Assembly: GCF_021026345.1 (NCBI RefSeq)
Contig: NZ_JAJNCZ010000001.1
Coordinates: forward strand, 496,001-560,000
Direction of reading: 5' to 3'
DNA length: 64,000 nucleotides
Origin: Rhizobium sp. GN54
Lineage (GTDB): Bacteria > Pseudomonadota > Alphaproteobacteria > Rhizobiales > Rhizobiaceae
The notes beneath the pieces were generated by a model. The model ran no database searches. It was given only the letters and a program-made list of their open reading frames with translations, and was not told where the DNA came from. Of the stretch, positions 36,170 through 44,877 are shown piece by piece; the stretch's first letter is position 1, and each line of letters begins with the position of its first letter. The translations under genes and the position numbers were made by a program.

Positions 36170-36808
36170 ATGCGCAAGGGCGACGAGACGCGCGCACGAA
36201 TACTGCAGGTGGCAGAGGCCGCCGTGCTCGCCAAGGGCTTCGGTGCGACCTCGATCGAGGAACTGATCACCGAGACCGGCATCACCAAGAGCGGGTTCTT
36301 CTATCACTTCCACGACAAGAACGAGCTCGCCAGGGCGCTGCTGGAACGCTACCTGGAAAACGACAACCGCATCTACGACGAGATCTTCGGCCGCGCCCGC
36401 GAACTTGCGGACGATCCGCTGCAGGCGTTCCTGCTCGGCCTGAAGCTTTTGTCCGAGCAACTCGCCGACCTGCCGAACGGCCATCCCGGCTGCCTCGTCG
36501 CCGTCATGTGCGTGCACGAGCGCGCCTTCGACCGCGGCATCCAGGAGATCAACCGCCAGGCGGCGCTGGCATGGCGCAGCCGGTTCCGGGCGATGTTTGC
36601 CGAGATCATGGAGGTCTACGAGCCGCGCGAGCCCCTCGACCCCGACCGGCTCGCCGACATGGTCTCCACCGTGCTCGAAGGCGGCATCGTCATGTCCAAG
36701 GCGCTGCGCGAGCCGAGCAGCCTGCCCGACCAGCTGCTCGTCCTGCGCTCCTTCGTCAGGATGCTGTTTCGTGGCGGCATCGAGCGCCGGGCGGCCGCTG
36801 CGTCCTGA
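36170..36808 (+). CDS. TetR/AcrR-family transcriptional regulator
   Basis: This 212-residue protein has an N-terminal TetR helix-turn-helix (ETRARILQVAEAAVLAKGFG, then TSIEELITETGITKSGFFYHF, about residues 5-50) and a helical ligand/dimer domain. An internal pair of cysteine-containing residues (PGCLVAVMCV) may be in the pocket. ATG 36170 follows AGGAGG; the frame extends 59 codons back without any support. It is divergent from homocysteine methyltransferase, so it probably responds to a sulfur or methyl-group metabolite or an unrelated inducer; unknown. Confidence 0.92.
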   Translation: MRKGDETRARILQVAEAAVLAKGFGATSIEELITETGITKSGFFYHFHDKNELARALLERYLENDNRIYDEIFGRARELADDPLQAFLLGLKLLSEQLADLPNGHPGCLVAVMCVHERAFDRGIQEINRQAALAWRSRFRAMFAEIMEVYEPREPLDPDRLADMVSTVLEGGIVMSKALREPSSLPDQLLVLRSFVRMLFRGGIERRAAAAS

Positions 36809-36833
36809 GCGGGCGGGCCGCGGCAGGGGAGCG

Positions 36834-38036
36834 CTACGCCACGAGCATCAGGCAGCCGAGCCCCTGGCCGAAGGCGGCCAGCCGGCGGAGGCGGTAGGAG
36901 ACGGCCTCGGCGGCGCGCTTCAGCGCCGGCCGCAGCGTCGGCAGCCAGCCCCGGGCATAGAGCCGCCCGCGCCAGGTGTGGGCGATCGTATAGGTGCCGA
37001 GCCCGACGATGCGGTTGCTCCAGCTGTCCTTGTAGGCGGTCGGGTTGGCGAGCAGGTCGTAGGTCGAAACGCCGTTGTCGATCAGCCAGCAGACGGTCAT
37101 CTCCATCTGCACCTTGCCGGGCGAGGCGTCGCGCAGGTCCCAGTCGAAGGCGCCGAGATAGCAATAATAGTGGCCGGCGTGCAGAAAGCCCAGCTCAATC
37201 GCCGCGATCCGCTCGCCTGTTTCCAGCACGAACAGGCAGGCGCCCTCGCGGCGGCCCCGGTCGCCCTGCAGCCCGGCGAGGAAGCCGGCAAAGCCCGGCT
37301 GCGACAGGCCGATGCCGAGCCGTCCCGTCTCGGCCAGCCAGCGCCGCTTCATCGTCAGCGCCTGCCGGACGGTCGGCGCAAACGCCGGCTCGTCCGGCCA
37401 CAGCACCGAAAACCGTAAGTCACCGTGGCGGGCGAGATGGTTGCGCCGGCGGTTGCGGTTGCGCCGCTGCAGCTTGCCGAGCCCGGCGAGATAGGCGTCC
37501 GAGGAGGAAAATCCGGTCAGGTCGAGCAGGGAGGCGGCATTGCGCACGGTCGCGGCCGGGGCGGCCCGCGACAGCATCGCCGCCAGCGCCGAGCCGTCCG
37601 GAACCGCCTCGAACAGCGCGACGTCGAAGCCGCCCGATGCGGTCAGCGAAGAGAGCAGCCCGTCTGCGATCGCCGCCGTCCGGCCGGCGAATTCCGGGTC
37701 GAGGATGAGCGTGCTGTACTGGCTGTGCGTGCCGCCGAGCGTCTCGATGCGGCGCAGCGCCCCGCGCAGGCCGCCCACCATCAGCGGCCACACGGCGACC
37801 AGCCGGTCGCCCGCCCGGACGGTGGCGACGAAGGGCCGGGGGGTGCCGCTGCCGCCGGCAAAGCATTCCGCCCAAGCCCTGCACCACAGGTAACTCTGGA
37901 AGAACGACAGCCCGCCGTCGCAGCGCCGCTCCAGCGCCCGCCATTCGTCCGCGATCGCCTCCATGCCGGCGATGTCCGTCAGGACGCGGACGGCAAGTCC
38001 TCCGCCGTCCTGCTCCCTCTCATTGCTTCCCCGCAC
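36834..38036 (-). CDS. CelD/BcsL-like GNAT acyltransferase
   Basis: This 400-residue cytosolic protein carries the Acetyltransf_6 (FemAB-like GNAT) fold: an N-terminal half with EWRALERRCDGGLSFFQSYL and YLWCRAW, and the catalytic half around residues 230-330 (RIAAIELGFLHAGHYYCYLG; MEMTVCWLIDNGVSTYDLL). Relatives annotated CelD or BcsL are linked to cellulose or other exopolysaccharide acylation. The first codon is GTG 38036 with no clear ribosome site, so the true start may be slightly different. No cellulose synthase genes are adjacent. Confidence 0.82.
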   Translation of the reverse strand: MRGSNEREQDGGGLAVRVLTDIAGMEAIADEWRALERRCDGGLSFFQSYLWCRAWAECFAGGSGTPRPFVATVRAGDRLVAVWPLMVGGLRGALRRIETLGGTHSQYSTLILDPEFAGRTAAIADGLLSSLTASGGFDVALFEAVPDGSALAAMLSRAAPAATVRNAASLLDLTGFSSSDAYLAGLGKLQRRNRNRRRNHLARHGDLRFSVLWPDEPAFAPTVRQALTMKRRWLAETGRLGIGLSQPGFAGFLAGLQGDRGRREGACLFVLETGERIAAIELGFLHAGHYYCYLGAFDWDLRDASPGKVQMEMTVCWLIDNGVSTYDLLANPTAYKDSWSNRIVGLGTYTIAHTWRGRLYARGWLPTLRPALKRAAEAVSYRLRRLAAFGQGLGCLMLVA

Positions 38037-38190
38037 ACCAGCCCCCGGCCTTCGGCCCTCTGGCCCCGATCATTCGCGCGCGATACTCGGTTGCAGGGCT
38101 GAAGAAATACTTGCCGGAAAGGTCACGATTGCGTGTGTGGGCCGCGTCAAGGGTCCGAAAACGGATTGATGACCGGGATGCCTGCGACCC

Positions 38191-40284
38191 TCACATCTTC
38201 CCCGCCACCTTGATCGCGAAGGCGTATTCGAAGGCGATTTCCTCCAGGCGCTGGAAGCGGCCGGAGGCGCCGCCGTGGCCGGCGCCCGTGTTGGTGCGCA
38301 AGAGGATCGGCTGGTTGCCGGTCGCCTTCTCGCGCAGCTTCGCCACCCACTTGGTCGGCTCCCAGTAGGTCACCCGCGGATCGGTCAGGCCGGACAGCGC
38401 CAGGATCGGCGGATAGGCCTTGGCCTCGACGTTGTCATAGGGCGAATAGGACGCCATCAGCCGGTAGAAGTCGGCGCTCTCGATCGGGTTGCCCCATTCG
38501 GCCCATTCCGGCGGCGTCAGCGGCAGGGTGTCGTCGAGCATGGTGTTGAGCACGTCGACGAAGGGCACGGCGGCGATGATGCCGCCGAACTTCTCCGGCG
38601 CCATGTTGGCGATCGCCCCCATCAGCATGCCGCCGGCCGAGCCGCCTTCTGCGACGATCTTCGCGTAGGAGGTGAACCTCTCCTGATTCAGAAAATCCGC
38701 CGCTGCGATGAAGTCCTTGAAGGTATTGGTCTTCTTCTCCATCTTGCCGTCTTCGTACCAGGCATATCCCTTCTCCTTGCCGCCGCGGATATGGGCGATG
38801 GCGTAGACAAAGCCGCGGTCGGCCAAGGACAGGCAGTTGGTGTTGAAGCCGGCGGGAATGGAGATGCCGTAGGCGCCGTAGCCATAGAGCAGGCAGGGCG
38901 CCGTGCCGTCGAGCGGCGTATCCTTGCGGTAGAGCAGGGTGACCGGCACGCGCTCGCCGTCCCAGGCGGGCGCGAAGACGCGGCGGGTGACGTAGTCGTC
39001 GATCACGTGGCCCGACGGCACCTCCTGCGTCTTCAGGAGCGTGCGCTTGCGCGTCGCCATGTCGTAGTCGAAGAGTTGCGAGGGCGTCGTCATCGAGGAA
39101 TAGGTGAAGCGGATGACGTCGGTGTCGTATTCGGCAGCTCCGGAAAGCCCGAGCGAATAGGCTTCCTCGGCAAAGGCGATCTCGTGCTGCTCGCCGCTTT
39201 TCCGGTCGCGCACGATGATGCGCGGCAGCCCTTCGTGGCGCTCCAGCCAGACGAGATGGCGGGCAAAGGCGAGGTGGTTGAGGATCAGCGTGCCCGGCCG
39301 GTGCGGCACCACTTCCTTCCAGTTCTCGCGGCCCGGCGCATTGACCGGCGCCTCCATGATCTTGAAGTCCTTGGCGCCGTCGGCATTGGTCAGGATGTAG
39401 AAGACGTCGCCGCCCTCCGTCATCGAATATTCCAGCCCCGTCTGGCGCGGCGCGACGATCGCCGGCTCGGCGAAAAGGTCCTTCGTCGACAGGAGCCGGT
39501 ACTCGCTGGTCTCGTGGTCGTGGATGTCGATATAGATGACGTCGTCGAGCAGCGAACCGCCGACCGACAGGAAGAAGCCCGGATCCTTCTCCTCGTAGAC
39601 GAGCCGGTCCTGCGACTGCTGCTCGCCGAGGATGTGGTGGAAGATCTTCGACGGCCGGTGGTTCTCGTCCTGCAACGTGTAGAAGAAGCTCTTGCCGTCC
39701 GGCGCCCAGACGCCACCGCCGCCGGTGTTCTCGACCAGGTCGTCGCGGTCCTGGAACGTCGCAAGATCGCGCACCCTCAGCGTGAAATATTCCGAGCCCT
39801 TGTCGTCATAGCCCCAGATGCCGAGCGTGTGGTCGGTGCTGTGGTCGATGCCGGAAAGCCGGAAATAGCCCTTGCCCTCGGCTTCCTTGTCGCCGTCGAG
39901 CAAAAGCGTCTGCTCGCCGCCGTCGCGCGGGGTGCGGAAGTAGCGCGGCTGCTCGCCGCCGGTGACGTAGGACGTGCCGTAGGCGAAGGGGCCGTCCTTC
40001 ACCGGCACCGAGCTGTCGTCCTCCTTGATCCGCCCGCGCATCTCCGAAAAGAGCATTTTCTGCAGGCCCTTCGTGTCCTCCATCGCCGCTTCCATATAGG
40101 CGTTCTCCGCCTCCAGATGGGCGCGGATCTCCGGGTCGAGGATCGAGGTGTCCTTGAACATCGCCTGCCAGTTGTCGGCGCGGAACCAGGCGTAGTCGTC
40201 GGTGCGGGTGATGCCGTGGCGCGTGTCCTGCACCGGCTTCTTCGTGGCGATCGGGGCTGCGGGCAGGGACTTGAAGGCGGACAA
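38191..40284 (-). CDS. ptrB: Oligopeptidase B (S9A prolyl oligopeptidase family)
   Basis: This is a cytosolic serine peptidase of 697 residues if TTG 40284 is used. The seven-bladed propeller (about 70-410) is followed by an alpha/beta-hydrolase domain with the triad Ser549 (GGSAGG), Asp635 (LTDPRV) and His670 (GAGHGG). It cleaves short peptides after basic residues. GGAG lies seven bases before this TTG, and LSAFKSLP is where relatives begin; the frame is open another 51 codons into the palindromic repeat, which is unlikely to be translated. ATG 40368 is the alternative. Confidence 0.9.
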   Translation of the reverse strand: MSAFKSLPAAPIATKKPVQDTRHGITRTDDYAWFRADNWQAMFKDTSILDPEIRAHLEAENAYMEAAMEDTKGLQKMLFSEMRGRIKEDDSSVPVKDGPFAYGTSYVTGGEQPRYFRTPRDGGEQTLLLDGDKEAEGKGYFRLSGIDHSTDHTLGIWGYDDKGSEYFTLRVRDLATFQDRDDLVENTGGGGVWAPDGKSFFYTLQDENHRPSKIFHHILGEQQSQDRLVYEEKDPGFFLSVGGSLLDDVIYIDIHDHETSEYRLLSTKDLFAEPAIVAPRQTGLEYSMTEGGDVFYILTNADGAKDFKIMEAPVNAPGRENWKEVVPHRPGTLILNHLAFARHLVWLERHEGLPRIIVRDRKSGEQHEIAFAEEAYSLGLSGAAEYDTDVIRFTYSSMTTPSQLFDYDMATRKRTLLKTQEVPSGHVIDDYVTRRVFAPAWDGERVPVTLLYRKDTPLDGTAPCLLYGYGAYGISIPAGFNTNCLSLADRGFVYAIAHIRGGKEKGYAWYEDGKMEKKTNTFKDFIAAADFLNQERFTSYAKIVAEGGSAGGMLMGAIANMAPEKFGGIIAAVPFVDVLNTMLDDTLPLTPPEWAEWGNPIESADFYRLMASYSPYDNVEAKAYPPILALSGLTDPRVTYWEPTKWVAKLREKATGNQPILLRTNTGAGHGGASGRFQRLEEIAFEYAFAIKVAGKM

Positions 40285-40474
40285 GGCGGTACTCCGGATG
40301 GGGCCGGTGGATCGATAGGGATCCGGTGCGGCGGGAACGACAGAGATAGAGAGCGCGCGCCCGCGCATCAAGTCGCTTTGGCCGCCGACGACAGCAGCCG
40401 GCCGCCGCCGCGACGGCTCCTCCAGTGTCGCCGCCATTGCCGCCAGCCGGTTTGCGAGTGTTTCCGTCCTTCTC

Positions 40475-41350
40475 TTCCGTCATGCCGGACTTGATCCGGC
40501 ATCCAGCAGCGCCGCGTCCGCGGCGCGGGAAATGCTCTTCTCGCGCAAGGACTTGCGCGGGCTGGATACCGGCTCGGGGGCCGGTATGACGAAGGAGCGG
40601 GCGGTGTGCGAGGAGAAAGACAAGGCAGTGTACGGCGCTGAATTGTTGCCCGACCGCACCTGAGCCCCGCACGCGGCCACGGTCCCTGCACCGGGGCATG
40701 CATGCTGGTGTCTGCACGGTAGCGACATACGCTTCCGTCATGCCGGACCTGATCCGGCATCCAGCGGCGCCGCGTCCGCGGCGCGGGAAATGCTCTTTTC
40801 GGGCAAGGGCTTGCGCGGGCCGGTATGACGGAGGAGGGGGCGGTGTGCGAAGAGAAAGACAAGGCAGTGTACGGCGCTGAATTGATGCCCGGCAGCACCC
40901 GAGCCCCGCACGCGGCCACGGTCCCTGCACCGGGGCATGCATGCTGGTGTCTGCACGGTAGCGACATACGCTTCCGTCATGCCGGACTTGATCCGGCATC
41001 CAGCGGCGCCGCGTCGGCGGCGCGGGAAATGCTCTTCTCGCGCAAGGATTTGCGCGGGCTGGATACCGGTTCGGGGGCCGGTATGACGAAGGAGGGGCGG
41101 TGCGCGAAGAGAAAGACAACGCAGTGTACGGCGCTGAATTGATGCCCGACCGCACCTGAGCCCCGCACGCGGCCACGGTCCCTGCACCGGGGCATGCATG
41201 CTGGTGTCTGCACGATAGCGACCATATGCCTCCGTCATGCCGGACCTGATCCGGCATCCAGCGGCGCCGCGTCGGCGGCGCGGAGAATGATCTTCTCGCG
41301 CAGGGACTTGCTCGGGCTGGATACCGGCTCGGAGGCCGGCATGACGGAGG
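40475..41350. repeat. Tandem array of composite repeats (3 full units plus a partial)
   Basis: The region between ptrB and the yceI gene is built from head-to-tail units starting at about 40477, 40735, 40974 and 41233. Each begins with a family B palindrome (CCGTCATGCCGG ... CCGGTATGACG) of about 110 bp. A second module of about 140 bp follows, including GAGAAAGACAAGGCAGTG, CGCACGCGGCCACGGTCC and GGGGCATGCATGCTGGTG. Unit 2 lacks about 20 bp inside the palindrome. The fourth has only the palindrome. No coding region is supported here. Confidence 0.9.
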
Positions 41351-41406
41351 TAGAGGAGGCCGGCCGCAGGTGTCCGGCGTTGCTCCAGGCCCCGGAAGCG
41401 CGCCAT

Positions 41407-42018
41407 TCACCGCCGCACGGCGCGGATGTCCATGTCGAACTTGACGACGTTGAGGTAGATCGGCGTGCCGACGTCCATCCGGTAGCGCGAGCGGTAGACG
41501 TTGCCGGTGACGTTGAAGGCGATCGTGCCGCCGCTGAGCTGCCGCAGCCGCACGGCGAACTGCTCGCGACGGGTGATGCCGCGCGCGGTCAGCATGCCGT
41601 CGACCACCGCCGCGTCCGCGCCGGTCTGGCGCACCGCCGTCGAGCGGAAGGTCACGGTCGGGTAGGTGGCCGCGTCGAAGACGGCGCTGGAGCGCAGGAA
41701 GTTTTCGATACGCTCCTCCGCGGCGGAAACGCTCTGCGGGTAGAGCGTGAACGACACCGTCGAGGCGCCGATCCGGCGGCCGTCGATCCGCACCGCGCCG
41801 GAGAATTTCCCGAAGCTGCCGCGGATGCCGCCGCCGCCGATCTGGTCGACGGAGAAGCGGATCTGCGAGGCGCTGCTGATGTCGTAGGTCCCGGCCGCTT
41901 CCGAGAGCGCCGGCGTGCGGGCCAGTGCCGGCGCGGTGACCAGCAGCGCCGGCACGCAGACAAGCATGGTGCGGAGAAGGGTAATGCGTGCGACCATCGA
42001 GCCGGTCCGGTCTGTCAT
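41407..42018 (-). CDS. YceI family exported protein
   Basis: This 203-residue protein has a signal peptide (LVCVPALLVTAPALA) followed by a YceI lipocalin-like beta-barrel (about residues 45-200: YDISSASQIRFSVDQ, FGKFSGAVRID, VTFRSTAVRQTG, VRLRQLSGG). Such proteins bind isoprenoid or lipid ligands, for example polyprenyl quinones, in the periplasm. ATG 42018 overlaps the cytochrome b561 stop by four bases (ATGA), so they form one operon; a longer reading through the b561 gene is out of register. YceI next to a b561 is a common pairing. Confidence 0.9.
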   Translation of the reverse strand: MTDRTGSMVARITLLRTMLVCVPALLVTAPALARTPALSEAAGTYDISSASQIRFSVDQIGGGGIRGSFGKFSGAVRIDGRRIGASTVSFTLYPQSVSAAEERIENFLRSSAVFDAATYPTVTFRSTAVRQTGADAAVVDGMLTARGITRREQFAVRLRQLSGGTIAFNVTGNVYRSRYRMDVGTPIYLNVVKFDMDIRAVRR

Positions 42019-42668
42019 CGTCGTGTTCCTCTGCGCGCAGGGCCTCGGGTGCCATCGGGCCTGCCTGCATTGCCCGCCGCCGGCCGGCCGAGCATGCGCA
42101 GGAGCACGCCGTTGCGGCGGATGAAATGGTGATGGAGGGCGGCCGCGGCATGCAGGGCCGCGAGCGCCAGCAGCAGATAGGCCGACCCCGCATGGACGAG
42201 CGACCAGAAGGCCTCGCCGGCCGCGCTGCGCGCCAGCGGCAGGGCGGGGACGAGTACGCGGTCGAACAGGAGCGTCGGAATGGCCAGCGTCGAGGTCGAG
42301 GCGACCGCCCAGCCGGACAGCGGCACGAACAGGCAGAGAAGCGCCAGCACGACATGCGTCGTCCGCGAAGCCTGCCGTTCGAGCGGTCCGAGATCGGCCA
42401 CCGGCTGCGGATGGCGGGCGAACAGCCAATGGATTTCGCGGAGTGCCGCGAGCGCCAGCACGGTCAGCCCCAGCGACTTGTGCCACTGGTAGAGCGAGAA
42501 CTGCAGCGCCGGGTCGATCTCCGTCCGGCGCATGGCGAAGCCGATGCCGATCAGGGCGAAGATCAGCGCCGCGATCAGCCAGTGCAGGCAGATCGAGAGC
42601 GGGCCATAGGGGGTGTCTTGCGTCGTGCCCTGTGGTGTGGCGTATCCCGCCTGCCGTCGCCCCTGCAT
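42015..42668 (-). CDS. Cytochrome b561-type membrane protein
   Basis: This 217-residue inner-membrane di-haem cytochrome has four predicted helices with conserved histidines in LHWLIAALIF, QWHKSLGL, TTHVVLALLC and LHAAAALHHHF. Bacterial b561 proteins transfer electrons from quinol to acceptors such as superoxide. ATG 42668 has GGGAGG upstream; the long open frame before it is not coding. The four-base overlap with the downstream YceI gene indicates translational coupling, and the pair may handle quinone or lipid redox chemistry at the periplasmic side. Confidence 0.9.
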   Translation of the reverse strand: MQGRRQAGYATPQGTTQDTPYGPLSICLHWLIAALIFALIGIGFAMRRTEIDPALQFSLYQWHKSLGLTVLALAALREIHWLFARHPQPVADLGPLERQASRTTHVVLALLCLFVPLSGWAVASTSTLAIPTLLFDRVLVPALPLARSAAGEAFWSLVHAGSAYLLLALAALHAAAALHHHFIRRNGVLLRMLGRPAAGNAGRPDGTRGPARRGTRR

Positions 42669-42862
42669 GTCGCGACCTCCCGAAACCGACCGGCGCACCG
42701 GCCGACGCGCCGGAAGCCGCCGACAAAGGGCGGCCGCCGCATTATACCCGATCCGTGCCCGCCTGCGCAGGTGCCGGCGCGTCGACGCCCTGTTCATTCG
42801 TATTATGCCCGGCGTCCTGACAGACAACCGGCGGCCGCCGAATATTCCCGCGCCGGCGCGCC

Positions 42863-43061
42863 TTGCGGGAGGCGCCCGCCCGCACGGCGGAACCGCGCAT
42901 CGCCGCTGCCCGCGACGGCGATGTCGTCACCGCCCATATCAATCAGCCGACCCATTCCGCCGGCGAGGGCGTGGCCGGGGGGGCTGGCGCTGAAGGCGAG
43001 GGGCGTGCATTTCGTCCGGCTCTCGGATGCCGAGGCAATGGAAGCCCTGCCGGCGCTGTAG
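42863..43061 (+). pseudogene. Possible gene fragment with a frameshift at a G-run
   Basis: A frame reading DGDVVTAHINQPTHSAGEGVA (from about 42898) breaks at a run of G at 42977-42983. It would continue in another frame as GLALKARGVHFVRLSDAEAM..., ending at TAG 43059-43061. Removing one G joins the two into a protein-like sequence of about 65 residues. The start (TTG 42863) is doubtful, and I do not recognise the family. It may be a degraded gene or a sequencing error; the surrounding 440 bases contain nothing else except the b561 promoter region. Confidence 0.35.
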
Positions 43062-43108
43062 GTCCGGCACTGGCCGTCCCGGCGGGTCTGCCAGGAGGCG
43101 CGGAGCGG

Positions 43109-44272
43109 TCAGCCGGGAAGCGCGGGCTGGATCTTGCGGCCGGGACGAAGCTCGTCGACGATCGTCATGCCGATGATCGACAGCGGCAGCGCCAGCATCG
43201 CGCCGGCTGCCCCCCACATCCAGCTCCAGAACACGATCGCGGTGAAGATGACGAAGGCGTTCACCTCGAACCGCCGGCCCATGATCGCCGGCAGCACGAA
43301 GTTCTCGATCACCAGATGAATGGAGACGAAGGCCAGCGCCGGCATAAGGCCGGGCAGCACGGTGTCGTGCGCCAGAAGCCCGCCGGCGGCGAGCGCCAGC
43401 GTCATCACGGTCACGCCGAGGAAGGGGACGAAGGAGGAGACGAAGGCGAACAGCCCCCACATCCAGGGAAGGCCGAGGTCGCCGGCAAGGGCGATCAGCG
43501 TCGTGACCAGCCCCAGCGCGCCGTAGACCAGCGATGCGGTGGCGAAGTAGTAGCCGAGCGCGCAGTCGATCGCGTTCATCACCCGGATCGTCGTCAGCCG
43601 CTGCCGGCGATGCGGAAAGGCGAGGATCAGCATCCGCCGCAGCTTCACCCGCCCCGACAGGAACAGGACGAGCGCGGCAAAGAAGATCAGCACCTGGATC
43701 AGGGCGGGCGTGATCCCGGCGGTGACCATGCCGAGCACGCTTCCAGCCTTGTCGAGCAGCCCGTCCAGCGTCACCGAGCCGGCGGTGAGGCTGCGCGGGT
43801 CGAGATGCAGCCATTCCAGCTTGCCCAGGAGCGGCGCGAAGCGCTCGATCGTGGCATTGACGATGTCCGGCGCTTCGGCGGCAAGCCGCATCAGCGGGCC
43901 GGACAGGGCGGCGACGGCGAAAAAGGCGCCGGTGGCGAAGCCGGTCGCCAGCAAAAGCGCGGTCGGCAGCGGCGGAATGCCGAGGTCGTTCAGCTTCTCG
44001 GCGGCGACGCCGAGGATGAGGCCGACGACGACCGCCAGCGTCAGCGGAATGAGGATATGCGCCATCAGGTAGATGACGCCGAGCGCCAGGATGACGAAGA
44101 TGCCGATCATAGCCCAGCGCCAGGAGAGTTCCAGTCCGCTGATCGTCGGCGGCGGCCCGTCTTCCGCAGCCCCGTCGATCAGGCGCAGCGCAGAGCCGTC
44201 CTGTCGCGCAAGCGCGCGTCCTTCTCGCTTGCGCGCAATCTGATGGATGGCTGCCGACGAAATCTTGTGCAT
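43109..44272 (-). CDS. AI-2E family transporter (PerM/TqsA-like)
   Basis: This 387-residue inner-membrane protein has about eight predicted helices. The family pattern is two N-terminal hydrophobic segments (MIGIFVILALGVIYLMAHIL; LTLAVVVGLILG), a periplasmic domain at about 125-190, and C-terminal helices with the SSFVPFLGVTVMTLALA and FVSIHLVIENFVLPAIMG motifs. Members export autoinducer-2 or act as Na+(Li+)/H+ antiporters. ATG 44272 has GGGGA upstream. The frame upstream of it lacks coding character. The gene stands alone. Confidence 0.88.
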   Translation of the reverse strand: MHKISSAAIHQIARKREGRALARQDGSALRLIDGAAEDGPPPTISGLELSWRWAMIGIFVILALGVIYLMAHILIPLTLAVVVGLILGVAAEKLNDLGIPPLPTALLLATGFATGAFFAVAALSGPLMRLAAEAPDIVNATIERFAPLLGKLEWLHLDPRSLTAGSVTLDGLLDKAGSVLGMVTAGITPALIQVLIFFAALVLFLSGRVKLRRMLILAFPHRRQRLTTIRVMNAIDCALGYYFATASLVYGALGLVTTLIALAGDLGLPWMWGLFAFVSSFVPFLGVTVMTLALAAGGLLAHDTVLPGLMPALAFVSIHLVIENFVLPAIMGRRFEVNAFVIFTAIVFWSWMWGAAGAMLALPLSIIGMTIVDELRPGRKIQPALPG

Positions 44273-44447
44273 GGTGCGGGTCCCCGGATCGCGAAGACAA
44301 CGCGCAAGAACGCCCGCGGTTCCCTGAAACGCCGGGATCCTGCGGCCGGCCGTCCTGTGTAAAACATGCCAGGTGCGGTTTTGGACTCGTAATCGCCCCA
44401 TTTCTGTCGCAGGAGCGGCTGTCCCAGCATCGGAGTGAACCAAACGC

Positions 44448-44837
44448 ATGAAGACTGCCATCCCGCTGCTCGTCGGCGTCTGCGCGCTCGCGTCCGCCGC
44501 ATCCGCAATGGACGCAAGCATCCGGCGCCAGTTGTCCAAGCTCGATCCCCAGACCCGCCTCGAGCAGCGCTGCGACATGGAGGCGATGAACCGCATCCGC
44601 AAGGCCAAGGAGGGCTACCAGCCCGACAAGGTGATCGCCTATTCCTTCGGCGATCCGACGACGTCAGGCAACATGCTCAAGACCAAGGGCGCCGTCTTCC
44701 GCAGCAAGGGCGAATGGTATCGACTCGCCTTCCGGTGCGAGACCACGCCGGACCATTTCGACGTTACCGCCTTCAAGTTCAAGATCGGCGAGATGGTGCC
44801 GCGCGAGGCCTGGGACGAGCATTACCTCTACGACTGA
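44448..44837 (+). CDS. DUF930 exported protein
   Basis: This 129-residue protein has a signal peptide (PLLVGVCALASAASA) and a DUF930 domain: IRRQLSKLDPQTRLEQRCDM, then PDKVIAYSFGDPT and a C-terminal WYRLAFRCETTPDHFDVTAF. Two cysteines (QRCDM, FRCET) probably form a disulfide. DUF930 is a rhizobial family without an assigned role. It is convergent with the dioxygenase-like gene across a hairpin, and its 175-base upstream gap separates it from the divergent AI-2E family gene. Confidence 0.87.
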   Translation: MKTAIPLLVGVCALASAASAMDASIRRQLSKLDPQTRLEQRCDMEAMNRIRKAKEGYQPDKVIAYSFGDPTTSGNMLKTKGAVFRSKGEWYRLAFRCETTPDHFDVTAFKFKIGEMVPREAWDEHYLYD

Positions 44838-44850
44838 GACGCCCGGCGCA

Positions 44851-44877
44851 TCGGCCTGAAGCCTTGCCTCAGGCCGA
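44851..44877. terminator. Hairpin between convergent genes
   Basis: A perfect 9-bp stem, TCGGCCTGA / TCAGGCCGA, has a nine-base loop. It begins 14 bases after the DUF930 stop and ends over the stop codon of the VOC gene on the other strand. It has no T-tract but is placed as a shared transcript end. Confidence 0.5.

Noticed and set aside
38275-40494. A 739-codon plus-strand frame opposite ptrB
   Set aside because: It is a compositional shadow of oligopeptidase B with no recognisable motifs, ending in the repeat array.
40475-41350. CRISPR-like repeat array
   Set aside because: The units are long (240-260 bp), adjacent with no unique spacers, and contain a large palindrome; no cas genes are near.
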